From the NCBI GenBank assembly GCA_026119855.1, contig JAOWBW010000380.1:124001-188000 (forward strand): a stretch of DNA of 64,000 bases, written 5' to 3'. A model generated the notes under the pieces. The model had not been told where the DNA came from. It did not search any database and saw only the letters and a list, made by a program, of their open reading frames with translations. A program made the position numbers and the translations under genes. Shown one piece after another: positions 48,885 through 59,953 of the stretch. How positions within the stretch are numbered: position 1 is the stretch's first letter; every line of letters begins with the position of its first letter. Origin of the DNA: Campanula takesimana (lineage: Eukaryota; Streptophyta; Magnoliopsida; Asterales; Campanulaceae).

Positions 48885-49861
48885 CTGGAGAAAAATGAAA
48901 ATAAAGAAAGGGAATTAGAAATGTCTCAATTATTACCAAGAAGGAAAGAACTGCTAACTAATTAGTTCAACCACTTTCTAATTTCACCCATAATTTGATA
49001 TTAAAGAAAAAAAATGAGCTTGGTAAACCAAATCATTCAATATTAAAAATATTAATTAATACCAACAAAAATAAACAAGAAAAAGAAAATAAATTTTCTG
49101 AAATGTTTATACTCTAGTGATGTAAAGTTGAAACTAATGGTGAAACAAGAACTCAGGAAAAAAAGAAGAACCTTAACCAGTTGTTAATCCTGGGACCTCA
49201 GAGGAAGCTTTGTAATTGAAAGCCACAAAAAAATCTGCAAGAAATCAAGAGAAAAATGATACATTTAGTCACACATTAAAGAAACACTATTCCCTCCGTC
49301 CCAAAATGAATGTCTTTATTTTCAACAACAGTAAATTCAGACATTCATTTTGGGACGGAGGTTGTCCCATTTTTATTTTATTTTTCTAGAAAAGCAACTT
49401 TCCTCTGTTTGGTTGCTGAGAAAAATGATGGGTTAAGGAAAAGATTGGTTCTTTTTTTCAACTCCCTTATCAAAAAATGAAATTTATAACTTACTTTCTT
49501 GTGAATTAAGAATGGAACTAAGGCCTTGTTTGTTTCAAGAAAAATGACAGAGAGAAACACTTTTTTTTTCCTATGCTACTATAGGTATAAAGAATGTTTC
49601 AGTTTCTTTTTGAAATTTGCTCCAATTAGTTGCAAAAACAGATGAAAAGTAACCAAGTACTTGATTTCTTGATATGGTTATTTTCCATTAAAGGGATTTT
49701 CTCAACAACCAAACAATGAGCCAACAAGAAAACTAAAAAAAAAAAAAAGCAACCCAAGATCAAAAAATAGAAAATAATAATAAAAATAATATTTCAAATT
49801 AAAATAACCATAAATTGATAATGCAAGATCAAAGCAGCAAGAAAAAGAATGTCATACTTAC
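48885..49861 (-). other. Probable 5' UTR intron of the MCTP gene
   Basis: On the minus strand donor GTAAGTATG begins at 49861 and acceptor TTTTCTCCAG ends at 48885, leaving about 127 nt of leader before the ATG. The 5' exon would lie at 49862 to about 49980. Inferred from splice motifs only. Contains a Stowaway. Confidence 0.45.
49290..49362. mobile_element. Short Stowaway-like MITE (73 bp)
   Basis: TTCCCTCCGTCCCAAAATGA ... TCATTTTGGGACGGAG after TA; almost only the two arms, separated by a short loop. Located in the putative MCTP leader intron. Confidence 0.75.
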
Positions 49862-50010
49862 ACACACTGAAAAACAGAGAGGGATAAGAACAGAGGAGTT
49901 GCTTGCCCTTGATTGAGAGAATGTTGAAAGTAACAACTGATGGAGTTGCTAACATGGGTTATTAATGAAGGCTCTTCTACTTGTTTGGTTGGGTGGGAAA
50001 AAAAAAAATA

Positions 50011-50279
50011 CTCCCTTCGTCCCATACTAGACTAAGGTTTTTAGACTAAGGTTTTTACGTTCTTTTTTTGTTTGTCCCGTACTAACGTTCTTAATTGCTT
50101 TATTATCTAATAAAATAGACAATGGGACCCATTTATTATTCTCACAACAAAAATTTTCTACCTACTTTCTCTCTCCTACCTTTTCCTACTTTACTTTTCA
50201 TACTCACAACATTTACTTTTTCTTAATCTCCATGTACATGTGGAGTCAAAGTAAGAACCTTAGTCCGGAACAGAGGGAG
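50011..50279. mobile_element. Stowaway-like MITE (269 bp)
   Basis: CTCCCTTCGTCCCATACTAG ... GTCCGGAACAGAGGGAG, flanked by TA. Near the presumed MCTP promoter, with an internal duplication of the AGACTAAGGTTTTTA segment at its left end. Confidence 0.85.
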
Positions 50280-50552
50280 TAAATGAAATTATGGAAAAAT
50301 GGTAGGGGTAAAAAGGGAACCAGAAAATTGTAGAAACATACCTTAGGGTTTATAGGGGTGCGAACTAAGTAATGTTTCCCTTTATGTGGGAAATGATGTG
50401 AGATTTACGCTTTTGTATTAGTCATACATTTGATTTGTGTCATGTAATGTTGTTTGAGTGGACTGATTCCTTCTGTGCTATGTCCTACTTCCTCAGTTTT
50501 TTAAAAGGCAAATACTCCGTGAAATGTAATCGCAAATACATGGGTACATTTC

Positions 50553-51450
50553 GATTTCGAGTTAAATACCTAATTCGTCCTTAAACTATTTAAGTTTTTA
50601 CCTTTTCGTACCTTTTCATCCTTGACCTTCGTGTTTGAGGATTATGACGTCCTTCCGTCAATTAGCCGTTCAAATATCCGTTAAATCTATCCTATGTGGC
50701 AAATGAGTGCAGACATGGACATTGACTATGCCTAGGTGGAACTTCTTAGTGCAATAATTTGCCAATATGGAAATGTAAGGAGGGAAAGTGTAAATATTGC
50801 TGAAAAATCTGAAATTGTTTATATTAAACTAGTGATCCTAAAATGCAAATAAAAGAACCCTAACCTATAACCCCCTTAAAAAAAAAGATCTGCAACAACG
50901 CAGAAAAAAAACCCCCCTTTCTTCTTCTTCTTCTTCTTCTGCTCCACCGCCCTCCGTCGCCGCCGCCGTCGCCGTCGATGTCGCCTCCCTTTCCCAGCTC
51001 TCCTCCGCTTCTTCTCTCTATTCTCCCACGCCGCCTCCTCCTTATCTTTTCCCACCTCGAACCCACTCCAATCTGACGCCACCCCTTCCTTCCAGTCACT
51101 TCTCCGTCTCTCGTCCAAATCGAAGCCATCCCCCACCCTCCCATGACCACCGCGTCCTCCACCACACCATCTTCGTCGTCAACAAACCCACCCCTCTCTG
51201 TCTCTCTCTCTCTCTCTCTTCCAGATCCACACAGCTCCGCCTCTTCCTTGCTCCAATCCGGCGTTGAATGTTGAAATCCCCATTCTAGATCTGCAAATAG
51301 GATTTTGAAATGGGGATTTCAAATAAGATTTCGATTTTTGCACCATCATCAAGCCGTCCGTCGTTCCCAGATTTTAAAATCCGAATTTATGAAATTGAGC
51401 GAACCCAAATCTGGGTTTGATTTTTCTGTTTACGATGGTGTTTCTGAAGG

Positions 51451-51482
<32 letters not shown>

Positions 51483-52398
51483 GTGTTCAGATTTCGATTT
51501 TGAATTCGAAATCTGTGTGTGATGTTTTGGTTTATGAATTTAATTTGCAGAGATGCGTTTTGAATTTTCCATTTGATTTTTAGATCTGGCTTTGAATGTG
51601 TGCGTCTGTGTGTTTGTGTAATTTAGGTATGTGTATTTTTGATTTTTTGTATCTGATTCTCAGATTGTGTTTTGCTGGGTGTGGTGAGGATGTTGATGGT
51701 GGTGGAGGTAATGACCGGTGAAGACGGTGGTGGATCATGGGCAGCTGTGGTGGTGATGATTAGAGGGAGAGAGATAGTAATGAAGATGGGTTGTAATTAT
51801 CAATTCAAAAATAATATTAAAAAAAAATCTTCAAAAAAAAAACATTAAAAAAATACTATACAATTCATTGAAAATACTATACAATCTTCAAAAAAAAATA
51901 ATAATTATGCTAATAAAAATCTAAAATTTGTCATTGTATTATAATTAATAATACTTTTAATAACAATTTTTATATTTTTATTACATTCATTATTTATTAT
52001 TTAAATTTATTGGTCAAACTTACATCTGTTTGAAAAGTGACAGTTATTTTGGACTAGAGGGAGTAATGTATTTCAAATGTTAATTTTTTACTGCTTTTTT
52101 CAAAAAAAAAAAAAAAAAAACAATTTCAGATTTTTCAGCAATATTTACACTTTCCCTCCTTACATTTCCACATTGGCAAATTATTGCACTAATAAGTTCC
52201 ACCTAGGCATAGTCAATGTCCATGTCTGCACTCATTTGCCACATAGGATGGATTTAACGGATATTTGAACGGCTAATTGACGGAAGGACGTCATAATCCT
52301 CAAACACGAAGGTCAAGGATGAAAAGGTAAAAAAAATTTGTTTAGTGACGGAAAGGTAAAAACTTAAATAGTTTAAGGACGAATTAGGTATTTAACTC
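50553..52398. mobile_element. Non-autonomous Mutator-like element (1.85 kb)
   Basis: Long terminal inverted repeats of about 270 bp (left GAGTTAAATACCTAATTCGT, right its complement) flanked by the 10-bp direct repeat GGTACATTTC (50543-50552, 52399-52408), matching the 9-10 bp duplications of MULEs. The arms are close to identical, so the insertion is fairly recent. The interior (50850-51800) is CT-rich and resembles a gene 5' region, but no exon is recognisable and there is no transposase. A T28 tract sits at about 51450-51477. Confidence 0.88.
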
Positions 52399-52408
52399 GG
52401 TACATTTC

Positions 52409-53455
52409 AGAATAGAAATTGTTATATTTTTTTTAAAAAAGTTACATTTCAGAATAAAAATTGTTACAATAAAAAAAAGGTTACATTCATTAATTATAAA
52501 ATGTAACAGTAGTTTTGTAGTTAATCTTATTTTATCCTTATTTTTTTTCTGTAATATTATGATTACATTTTAAAATAAAATATGTTATATTTCAGAAGAA
52601 AATAACATTTTATTTATTTGTAAATGTTATATTTGTTGAGGAAGACAAAATTAGAGGGAAAACAGTTGGAGGGGAGGGTAACTATCAAATTATTACATTC
52701 ATCAGTATAACAAACTATTTTATTTGTGGAAAATTCTTATTTCTTTTTTAAAAAGTAATATTTACTCTAAAAACCGTTACATTCTTCCTCATCTGTATAA
52801 GAAATTATAATCATATATATAGTCCTTTACATTTCAATTATTACTTTCTCTAAATAAAAAACCTATCAAACTATCTAAACTTTTATGCAAAACTACTATT
52901 ACATTTTACAATAAATTGTTACTTTCTCAAGACCGAACTGTTACATTTTTTCATAAAAAATGTTACATATCAGGCGACGAGCAGCTCAATTTTTATTTTT
53001 TTGTGTTAAATATATGATTTAAAAAACTAATTGAAAACCATACAGTCTAGTTTGATTCGTCTCGTCGAGACGAACACAGTGGTGCTTTCAGATTTTTTTT
53101 TGACTTAAAACTCTCAAGATACTACATTTTAAAGTTGTTAAAGTTTTTTTTTGTTAAAAAGTGCCATGTGGCACGATTTGGCGCACGCGCGTCAAGACAT
53201 GACTGACGAGTTTGACACGTGACAACTTGTGGAAAGCCAGGTCACAAGGGTTGGGCAAGTGGGTGGAGCGACCCGTGGATGATCTGTCTCACACTCTCAC
53301 GCTGTGAGACGATCTACAGGAGCCCACCCATTTTGAAAATATTTTATTTTAATTTAGGTGGTTGATTTAATTGAATTTTGGTTAAAATGTTAAATATTTA
53401 ATATCCAAGTGAAATCCATTTTTTTTAAAACTATTTTAATACACACACACACACA
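52409..53455. repeat. GTTACATTT-rich AT segment, host of the MULE
   Basis: About fifteen variants of GTTACATTT/ATTACATTT over 600 bp, and the same word just left of the MULE (GAAATGTAATCG). Further right are the palindrome CGTCTCGTCGAGACG (about 53058) and a GTCTCACA...TGTGAGAC hairpin (about 53287-53312). No gene. Confidence 0.5.
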
Positions 53456-53603
53456 TTCCCACCGTCTTTTTAGTTTGTTGTGATTATAAAAAGTGGGTCC
53501 CATTGAATAAAGAAGAATATGAACTTTTCTTTTTTTGAATTGTGAACAATAAAATGGGACACTTAAAATGACAAAAAATGAACAGATAAAAAAACAGAGG
53601 GAG
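53456..53603. mobile_element. Stowaway-like MITE, degraded
   Basis: TTCCCACCGTCTTTTTAG ... AAAACAGAGGGAG followed by TA; the left terminus is imperfect. Confidence 0.6.
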
Positions 53604-53810
53604 TATATATATATATTATTATCCTCTTTTTTATCTGACATTCCTCTTGTCAGCAGCAATAAAATTAAAAATAATTTGTAATGTTAGAAACACTTCTTAC
53701 TTTTAAATGGATTAACCTAAAGTAATTTTGTTGTTGACTATCATAGTTTATTTTCATATATAATTATACTTAGGGGACCCCTTTGTCTACTATGTTTTAT
53801 AATGAGTTAG

Positions 53811-55205
53811 TGATGGATAAAATCCACTGTGTAATAAAAATACCTTGCAAGTGTACAAGTGCCGAAGCAGCAGTATACAAAAGTAAGGGTCGAACCACAG
53901 AGACTCGTGAATAAACAAGTTGATTTAATTAATGTAAAGAGTAACCAGGGTTTTTTTTATTGATTTTATTAAACTAATTTAACTAATAAGGAATGAAAGA
54001 AAACTAAATTAATAGGCAAAATAACGCAAAGATTGAATTCAAGATTTGACAACGAGATTCACGGATTGAGTTTCACAATACATTCACTTTATGCTATTTT
54101 TATTAATAAAGACATCAATATCATTCTAGGGTTCATTCACAAAATCAAGAGTTGGGACGGTTTGGTGTGCGATTTGCAACTCAAATATTCCTCTTTTATC
54201 ACACTTCCAGTTACGTATATATAATAATCAAAGAATTCATGAAGATCAAAAGAATATATGAACCTAGATCCTTTTGATTTCAGTTACGTCCTCAATTGGA
54301 TCTAAGTAGTAAAACAATGGTCAATGTATTAATGCCCGAGTTACTGCAGCAATAAATACCCACAAATTCTAGGGCCAAAAATATCTTAACATAAATCTGA
54401 AACCCTAGAAAGAATTACAAATATTTTACCACTCTAGAATAATATTGAATTATGGAAACTATAGCATAAAGATCTTGTATTGTTACTACCAATCCGCAAA
54501 TCACAAGAGAATTAGCTACTCATACTCATAATGATTATCACAAGAAAAGACTTAAAATTCATAAACCTGGATATTACGCTTGAGTAAATAAAACCTTCAA
54601 TCTTGTTACAATCTTCAAAACCTAGAAATAAAGCATAAGAAAAACTGTTCTGAAACCTAATCCCTTTTATCCATGAGAGAAGAGTCCAAAACCGAGAAGG
54701 AATTAACCAAATATTAAAAAATAATAAAATCCCGAAATTCCTGGCGAGGGTAGCAGGCGGGCGCCTGGAGTCATGCAGGCGGGCGCTCCAGTGACCAGTA
54801 CGTTGGGCCGTTTTGCTACTTTAATTCACGCGGGCGCTTGCAGATAGGCACGCGGGCGCTTGAGCGAGTGGGCGCTTGACTTAAACCGAGCGGGCACCTG
54901 ACTTACTTTTCCAGTCTTCTTTTTCCTGCTTGACTTTGACTGTTGACTGCTGACTTGGACAGTTGACTTTTGACTTGGAATTTGACTTAAGCAATCAGGG
55001 TCTTCAACACTAAATCACTAGGACTTTGCAATTACATAAAAAAAAACTAATAACACTGGAAAGAGTCTCAAAATGCCCAAATTCTCACAAAGTTCCTCAA
55101 ACACAAATAGACCAAAAATTACATTAAACTATACTAAATTACATCAAAAGTCCATAAAAATAATATGAAAATGTAGATATAATATATGATAAAATCGATT
55201 CATCA
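53811..55205 (-). repeat. 3' LTR of the TR-GAG element
   Basis: TGATGGATAAAATCC...CGATTCATCA. Minus-strand TATA-like GATAAAAGG at 54663-54671; upstream cluster CAGGCGGGCGCCTG (54754) followed by five variants of CGGGCGCTTG to 54900. Confidence 0.92.
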
Positions 55206-55216
55206 AATTCCTCCAC
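55206..55216 (-). other. Polypurine tract of the TR-GAG element
   Basis: Minus strand GTGGAGGAATT abutting the 3' LTR. Confidence 0.7.
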
Positions 55217-55956
55217 GCTTAGACCATTACTCGTCCCAGAGTAATATTCCTAACCCCACATCTAAGCACCGGTCTATAAGCGTAGCATGGAGGAAGATGA
55301 CGCCTAAACTCCTCTACATCTCCCATCAACCAAGTCAAAAAAAAAGAAAAAAAAAACTACACCACGGAATAAAAGAACTCTGTCTCCTTATATCTTCACA
55401 AAAATGAGTAGCAATAGCCCTAATCGATATTAACACCATTAATAAGCAAATAAAATCATATCCGACTCGGGCCCACACACCAAAGCTAGGGGGAACTAAA
55501 ATGACCTATGTTTTCCCCACGCTTATCTTTCACTACATCCTCCCTCAAAAAGAAATCAAAACTAGGATACCCCTTAGCAATGATTTACCTCATAATAAGT
55601 TCTAACGCCCCTTATTACTCCAAAAAGAAATATGAGGATTTTCTATCCTATCGCCTCTAATTCAAACCTCCTACACCACAATAAAAACCTACCCAACACT
55701 CCAAACCTCCCTTGTGTCTCATACGCCATGGGATTTGTTCTCTTCCTCTCCTTTTGCCTAGGCGCCCTTTCGGGTTTTTACCTAGCCTCTCTTTTCTTTT
55801 CATTTTTTTTTTGAAATAATAAAAACTAACTAACTAACTATACAGGTGATAGCATCAATCAACCAACAGGTATCCCCCACCCCCAAACCAAAACTGAGCA
55901 TTGCCCCCAATGCTCTCACATATAAAGTGCAAATAAAAGGGTAGGGATACCTCAAA
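55217..55956. other. Non-coding interior of the TR-GAG element
   Basis: About 740 bp between gag and the polypurine tract where pol would be in an autonomous element. No RT or integrase motif in any frame. Confidence 0.65.
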
Positions 55957-57856
55957 TCAATGCGGAGGCGGAAAAAAATGGTCCCAAGGACCCGGCATAC
56001 CCGAACCTGAACTCGACCCCTGATCCGGTCCTCTAGTGAACTGGTTCCAAGTGGCTCCGGCCCAAGCACTGCTAGGTGGTGGTGGAGGTGTATACTGAGA
56101 CGGAGGTGGCGGGTAGATCAAAGGAGGAAACTGCTCTCCAGGAAAATGGTGCGCCATCATCCGGCGCCTGAAATACTGTTCCTCCTGCTGGTTGGCATAA
56201 AACGCCTCCTCCAGTCTCCGTAGCCTCTCATCATTATCATCCTCTCGTCACTGACGATGATAATTGGCTAGCATCTGTTGCTGCTGATATTCCTGCAGCC
56301 TCTCATCCACCCCCTGGATTTGCCCAGACACATAATACTGCATCTCGCTCTGAGTCATCGGTGGGTCCTCATCCATATCCATCTGCACTGGGGCTGGGGC
56401 CCGTCCTCGTCCTCCTGCTCCTCCACTCTCAATGGTGGATTTCGTCACTGTGGTTCCAGGAGTCAAGGTTTTGGGAAATCCTTCCGCAGGTACCCCTGCC
56501 CTATCCGCCATAGTCTTGATCATGATCGAAAACAGATAATTCTTGTTCTTTAAGTTTTTGGCGACCGCATCTTGCTGCTTCTCTCGCTGCTCCATCATCA
56601 TTTTCATTTGCAATTGCTCTTGCATCATTGACCTCATCATATCCTCCAAAGATTGCTTAGGTTGCTGTTCTGGATTCCCTTGTGGGGGAGAAGGATAGAG
56701 AGGTTTTTGTTGAAACTGGTTCCCTTGGTTACCCCTCCACGAAAAATTTGGGTGATTTCTCCAATCTGGATTATAAGTGTTAGAATACATACCACCTTGA
56801 TTTTGTCGTGGGGGGGTAACCTTGCATTGCATTAACCTGTTCAGAATCACACTGCGCAACACTTTGGCAAACATTAGTAGCATGAGCATTAGAACCACAG
56901 TTAGCACAGAAATCAGCTATCACATTAGCACTTGATGAACCCATATTCATGTTAAATTTTGACAAATTTTGGTTCATCAAGGATACCTGTCTAGCAAACT
57001 CATCTACACCACTTAATTCATGCACTCCCCTAGGTTTTCCTCTAGAGCCTTTTTCTTGAGAATTGGCTCCTAACATCTCAAATAAATCTTGAGTTTCAGC
57101 AACAGTTTTGGCTCCTAAAAATCCACCTGCTGCATTGTCAACCATAGCTTGGTCGGCTGCAGTCAACCCCCCATAAAATGTTTGATGTAAAAGGGCCTCA
57201 GGAAAAGAATGATGGGGGCATTGCACTTGTAACATTTTAAATCTATCCCATGCCTCATGGAATGGCTCACCTTGATCTTGAGTAAATCCTATAATTTTCT
57301 GTCTAAAGGTGGCCAAAGTGGCATGTGGGAAAAATTTCTTAAGAAAAATATCGTGCAACCCATCCCATGTGGTAATACTCCTAGCAGGAAGTAACAAAGG
57401 CCAAGTTTTGGCTGCCCCTTGAAGAGCAAAAGGGAAGTATTTAAGCCTTAATTGTTCGTCAGTAACCCCGTCCTTGACTGGGAATCCGGACATAATCATC
57501 ATATATTCTCTCAAAAAGTTCAAAGAATCCTCACCGGGAAGACCCTGGAACTTAGGCAACTGACTAAAATAATGGCCCTTTGCCTCATAGGTTTTAGCTG
57601 CATCAGTCAAGACAATGCACGACACCGATGTGTCGACCTTGGGCCTAGCATACTCTTTCATTAATGGGTTTGCCATTACTACTTCAATTTCTTCTCCCTC
57701 GGTGGAAAAAGTTTCCAATTCACTTAAGACTACCTCTGTCTCTGTGACAGAAGCTTCAGATTCAGACTCACTAATAGACGGAATGTCCCTATCAAGTCTA
57801 TCAATATTATCGTTCAAAGGGACCAACTGGGGATCCAATGAACGTCTACCAAACAT
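55957..57856 (-). pseudogene. Gypsy gag (Athila-like), one frameshift and one stop
   Basis: Starts MFGRRSLDPQLVPLNDNIDR. Core retrotransposon gag motifs: LRLKYFPFALQGAAKTW, SITTWDGLHDIFLKKFFPHA, EPFHEAWDRFKMLQVQCPHH and LLHQTFYGGL; then a Cys-rich patch CANCGSNAHATNVC. A one-base slip in a seven-C tract near 56811-56817 shifts to the frame with NPDWRNHPNFSWRG, and a TGA at 56248-56250 interrupts a tail that reads on to 55957 (Pro-rich PPPPSQYTPPPPP). The family resemblance is to Athila/Tat-type gag. Both lesions are single-base. Confidence 0.82.
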
Positions 57857-57890
57857 ACACCGATTAAATGAACTTGTAAATCACAACAAG

Positions 57891-57908
57891 TCCCCGGCAG
57901 CGGCGCCA
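57891..57908 (-). other. Primer binding site of the TR-GAG element
   Basis: Minus strand TGGCGCCGCTGCCGGGGA, close to the tRNA-Asp type site common in Athila/Tat gypsy elements, six bases after the 5' LTR. Confidence 0.85.
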
Positions 57909-57914
57909 AAAACT

Positions 57915-59307
57915 TGATGGATAAAATCCACTGTGTAATAAAAATACCTTGCAAGTGTACAAGTGACGAAGCAGCAGTATACAAAAGTAAGGGTCGAACC
58001 ACAGAGACTCGTGGATAAACAAGTTGATTTAATTAATGTAAAGAGTAACCAGGGTTTTTTTTATTGATTTTATTAAACTAATTTAACTAATAAGGAATGA
58101 AAGTAAACTAAATTAATAGGCAAAATAACGCAAAGATTGAATTCAAGATTTGACAACGAGATTCACGGATTGGTTTTCATAATACATTCACTTTATGCTA
58201 TTTTTATTAATAAAGACATCAATATCATTCTAGGGTTCATTCACAAAATCAAGAGTTGGGATGGTTTGGTGTGCGATTTGCAACTCAAATATTCCTCTTT
58301 TATTACACTTCCAGTCACGTATATATAATAATCAAAGAATTCATGAAGATCAAAAGAATATATGAACCTAGATCCGTTTGATTTCAGTTACGTCCTCAAT
58401 TGGATCTAAGTAGTAAAACAATGGTCAATGTATTAATGCTCGAGTTACTGCAGCAATAAATACCCACAAATTCTAGGGCCAAAAATATCTTAACATAAAT
58501 CTGAAACCCTAGAAAGAATTACAAATATTTTACCACTCTAGAATAATATTGAATTATGGATTAAGAACTATAGCATAAAGATCTTGTATTGTTACTACCA
58601 ATCCGCAAATCACAAGAGAATTAGCTACTCATACTCATAATGATTATCACAAGAAAAGACTTAAAATTCATAAACCTGGATATTACGCTTGAGTAAATAA
58701 AACCTTCAATCTTGTTACAATCTTCAAAACCTAGAAATAAAGCATAAGAAAAACTATTCTGAAACCTAATCTCTTTTATCCATGAGAGAAGAGTCCAAAA
58801 CCGAGAAGGAATTAACCAAATATTAAAAAATAATAAAATCCCAAAATTCCTGGCGAGGGTAGCAGGCGGGCGCCTGGAGTCATGCATGCGGGCGCTCCAG
58901 TGACCAGTACGTTGGGCCGTTTTGCTACTTTAATTCACGCGGGCGCTTACAGATAGGCACGCGGGCGCTTGAGCGAGTGGCCGCTTGACTTAAACCGAGC
59001 GGGCGCCTGACTTGCTTTTCCAGTCTTCTTTTTCCTGCTTGACTGTTGACTGCTGACTTGGACAGTTGACTTTTGACTTGAAATTTGACTTAAGCAATCA
59101 TGGTCTTCAACACTAAATCACTAGGACTTTGCAATTACATAAAAAAAACTAATAACACTGGAAAGAGTCTCAAAATTCCCAAATTCTCACAAAGTTCCTC
59201 AAACACAAATAGACCAAAAATTACATTAAACTATACTAAATTACATCAAAAGTTCATAAAAATAATATGAAAATGTAGAGATAATATATGATAAAATCGA
59301 TTCATCA
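57915..59307 (-). repeat. 5' LTR of the TR-GAG element
   Basis: Near-identical direct copy of 53811-55205, including the GC cluster at about 58864-59010. Confidence 0.92.
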
Positions 59308-59318
59308 GTTAGTCTCCT

Positions 59319-59874
59319 GTAAACGCGTTTTTCCTAGCGATTAGGAAAAATGTGTTTTTCATAATCATCTGGCGCTCCTCAACACATTTGTTGGATCTTC
59401 GTAACAAACCAACTGATTATCCTAAACATTGTTTCTGGCTATCTACTAACACATTAACTGCTCTTCATTTTTTTTAAAAAAAACCCTTTCGGCTATCACT
59501 TTTTAAAGGTTCTGGCTAGCAATCTCTAAGGTTTTGGATATAAGTCTCAAAAGTTTTTTTTCAGCTTTTTTTTTCTCACTGGAGATGCTTCATAAATTAT
59601 ATCCAGAAGACTATATTATCTATATCCAGAACCTCCTGAACTTGATATCCAGAAAGTTTATTGGCCAATACCTTTTTCATATGTGCTTGAAAATCATATC
59701 CAGAAGGCTTGTTATTGATATTCAGAACCCTTTCTGGCTATCAAATCTCATATCCAGAAGGCTTTATATTGATATCCAGAATCGTTCGAGAAGTTCCGAC
59801 TATTTACAAAAATGCCACCGCGCGTTTTTTAAAAACACGTTTTTCCTAAGCGTTTCATAAAACGCGTTTTACGC
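59319..59874. mobile_element. MITE-like element with CGCGTTTT ends and ATATCCAGAA repeats
   Basis: Left end GTAAACGCGTTTTTCCTAGC and right end (reverse complement) GTAAAACGCGTTTTATG, both followed by AGCG.TTAGGAAAAA.GTG. The inner part holds six exact ATATCCAGAA and one ATATTCAGAA, with TTCTGGCT in the other orientation. No clear target duplication. Family unknown to me. Confidence 0.55.
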
Positions 59875-59953
59875 AAGATTTTGTGTTTTATAATACATTG
59901 GCATTCAAGCAACACCTATTTTTACTAGTATCATATTAAGCATGGGAACCTAC

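Larger units (their letters stand above)
53811..59307 (-). mobile_element. Gag-only Ty3/gypsy element (TR-GAG-like), complete
   Basis: LTRs 53811-55205 (1,395 bp) and 57915-59307 (1,393 bp), flanked by the 5-bp duplication GTTAG (53806-53810, 59308-59312). By eye the LTRs differ by roughly 25 substitutions plus a few indels, about 98% identity. The minus-strand interior (2.7 kb) encodes only gag; no protease, RT or integrase. This is the layout of TR-GAG elements, which depend on an autonomous partner. Confidence 0.92.

Noticed and set aside
50860..51165. Arg/Gly-rich minus-strand protein in the MULE core
   Set aside because: Antisense of a CT/CCG simple-sequence leader; two overlapping frames are equally open.
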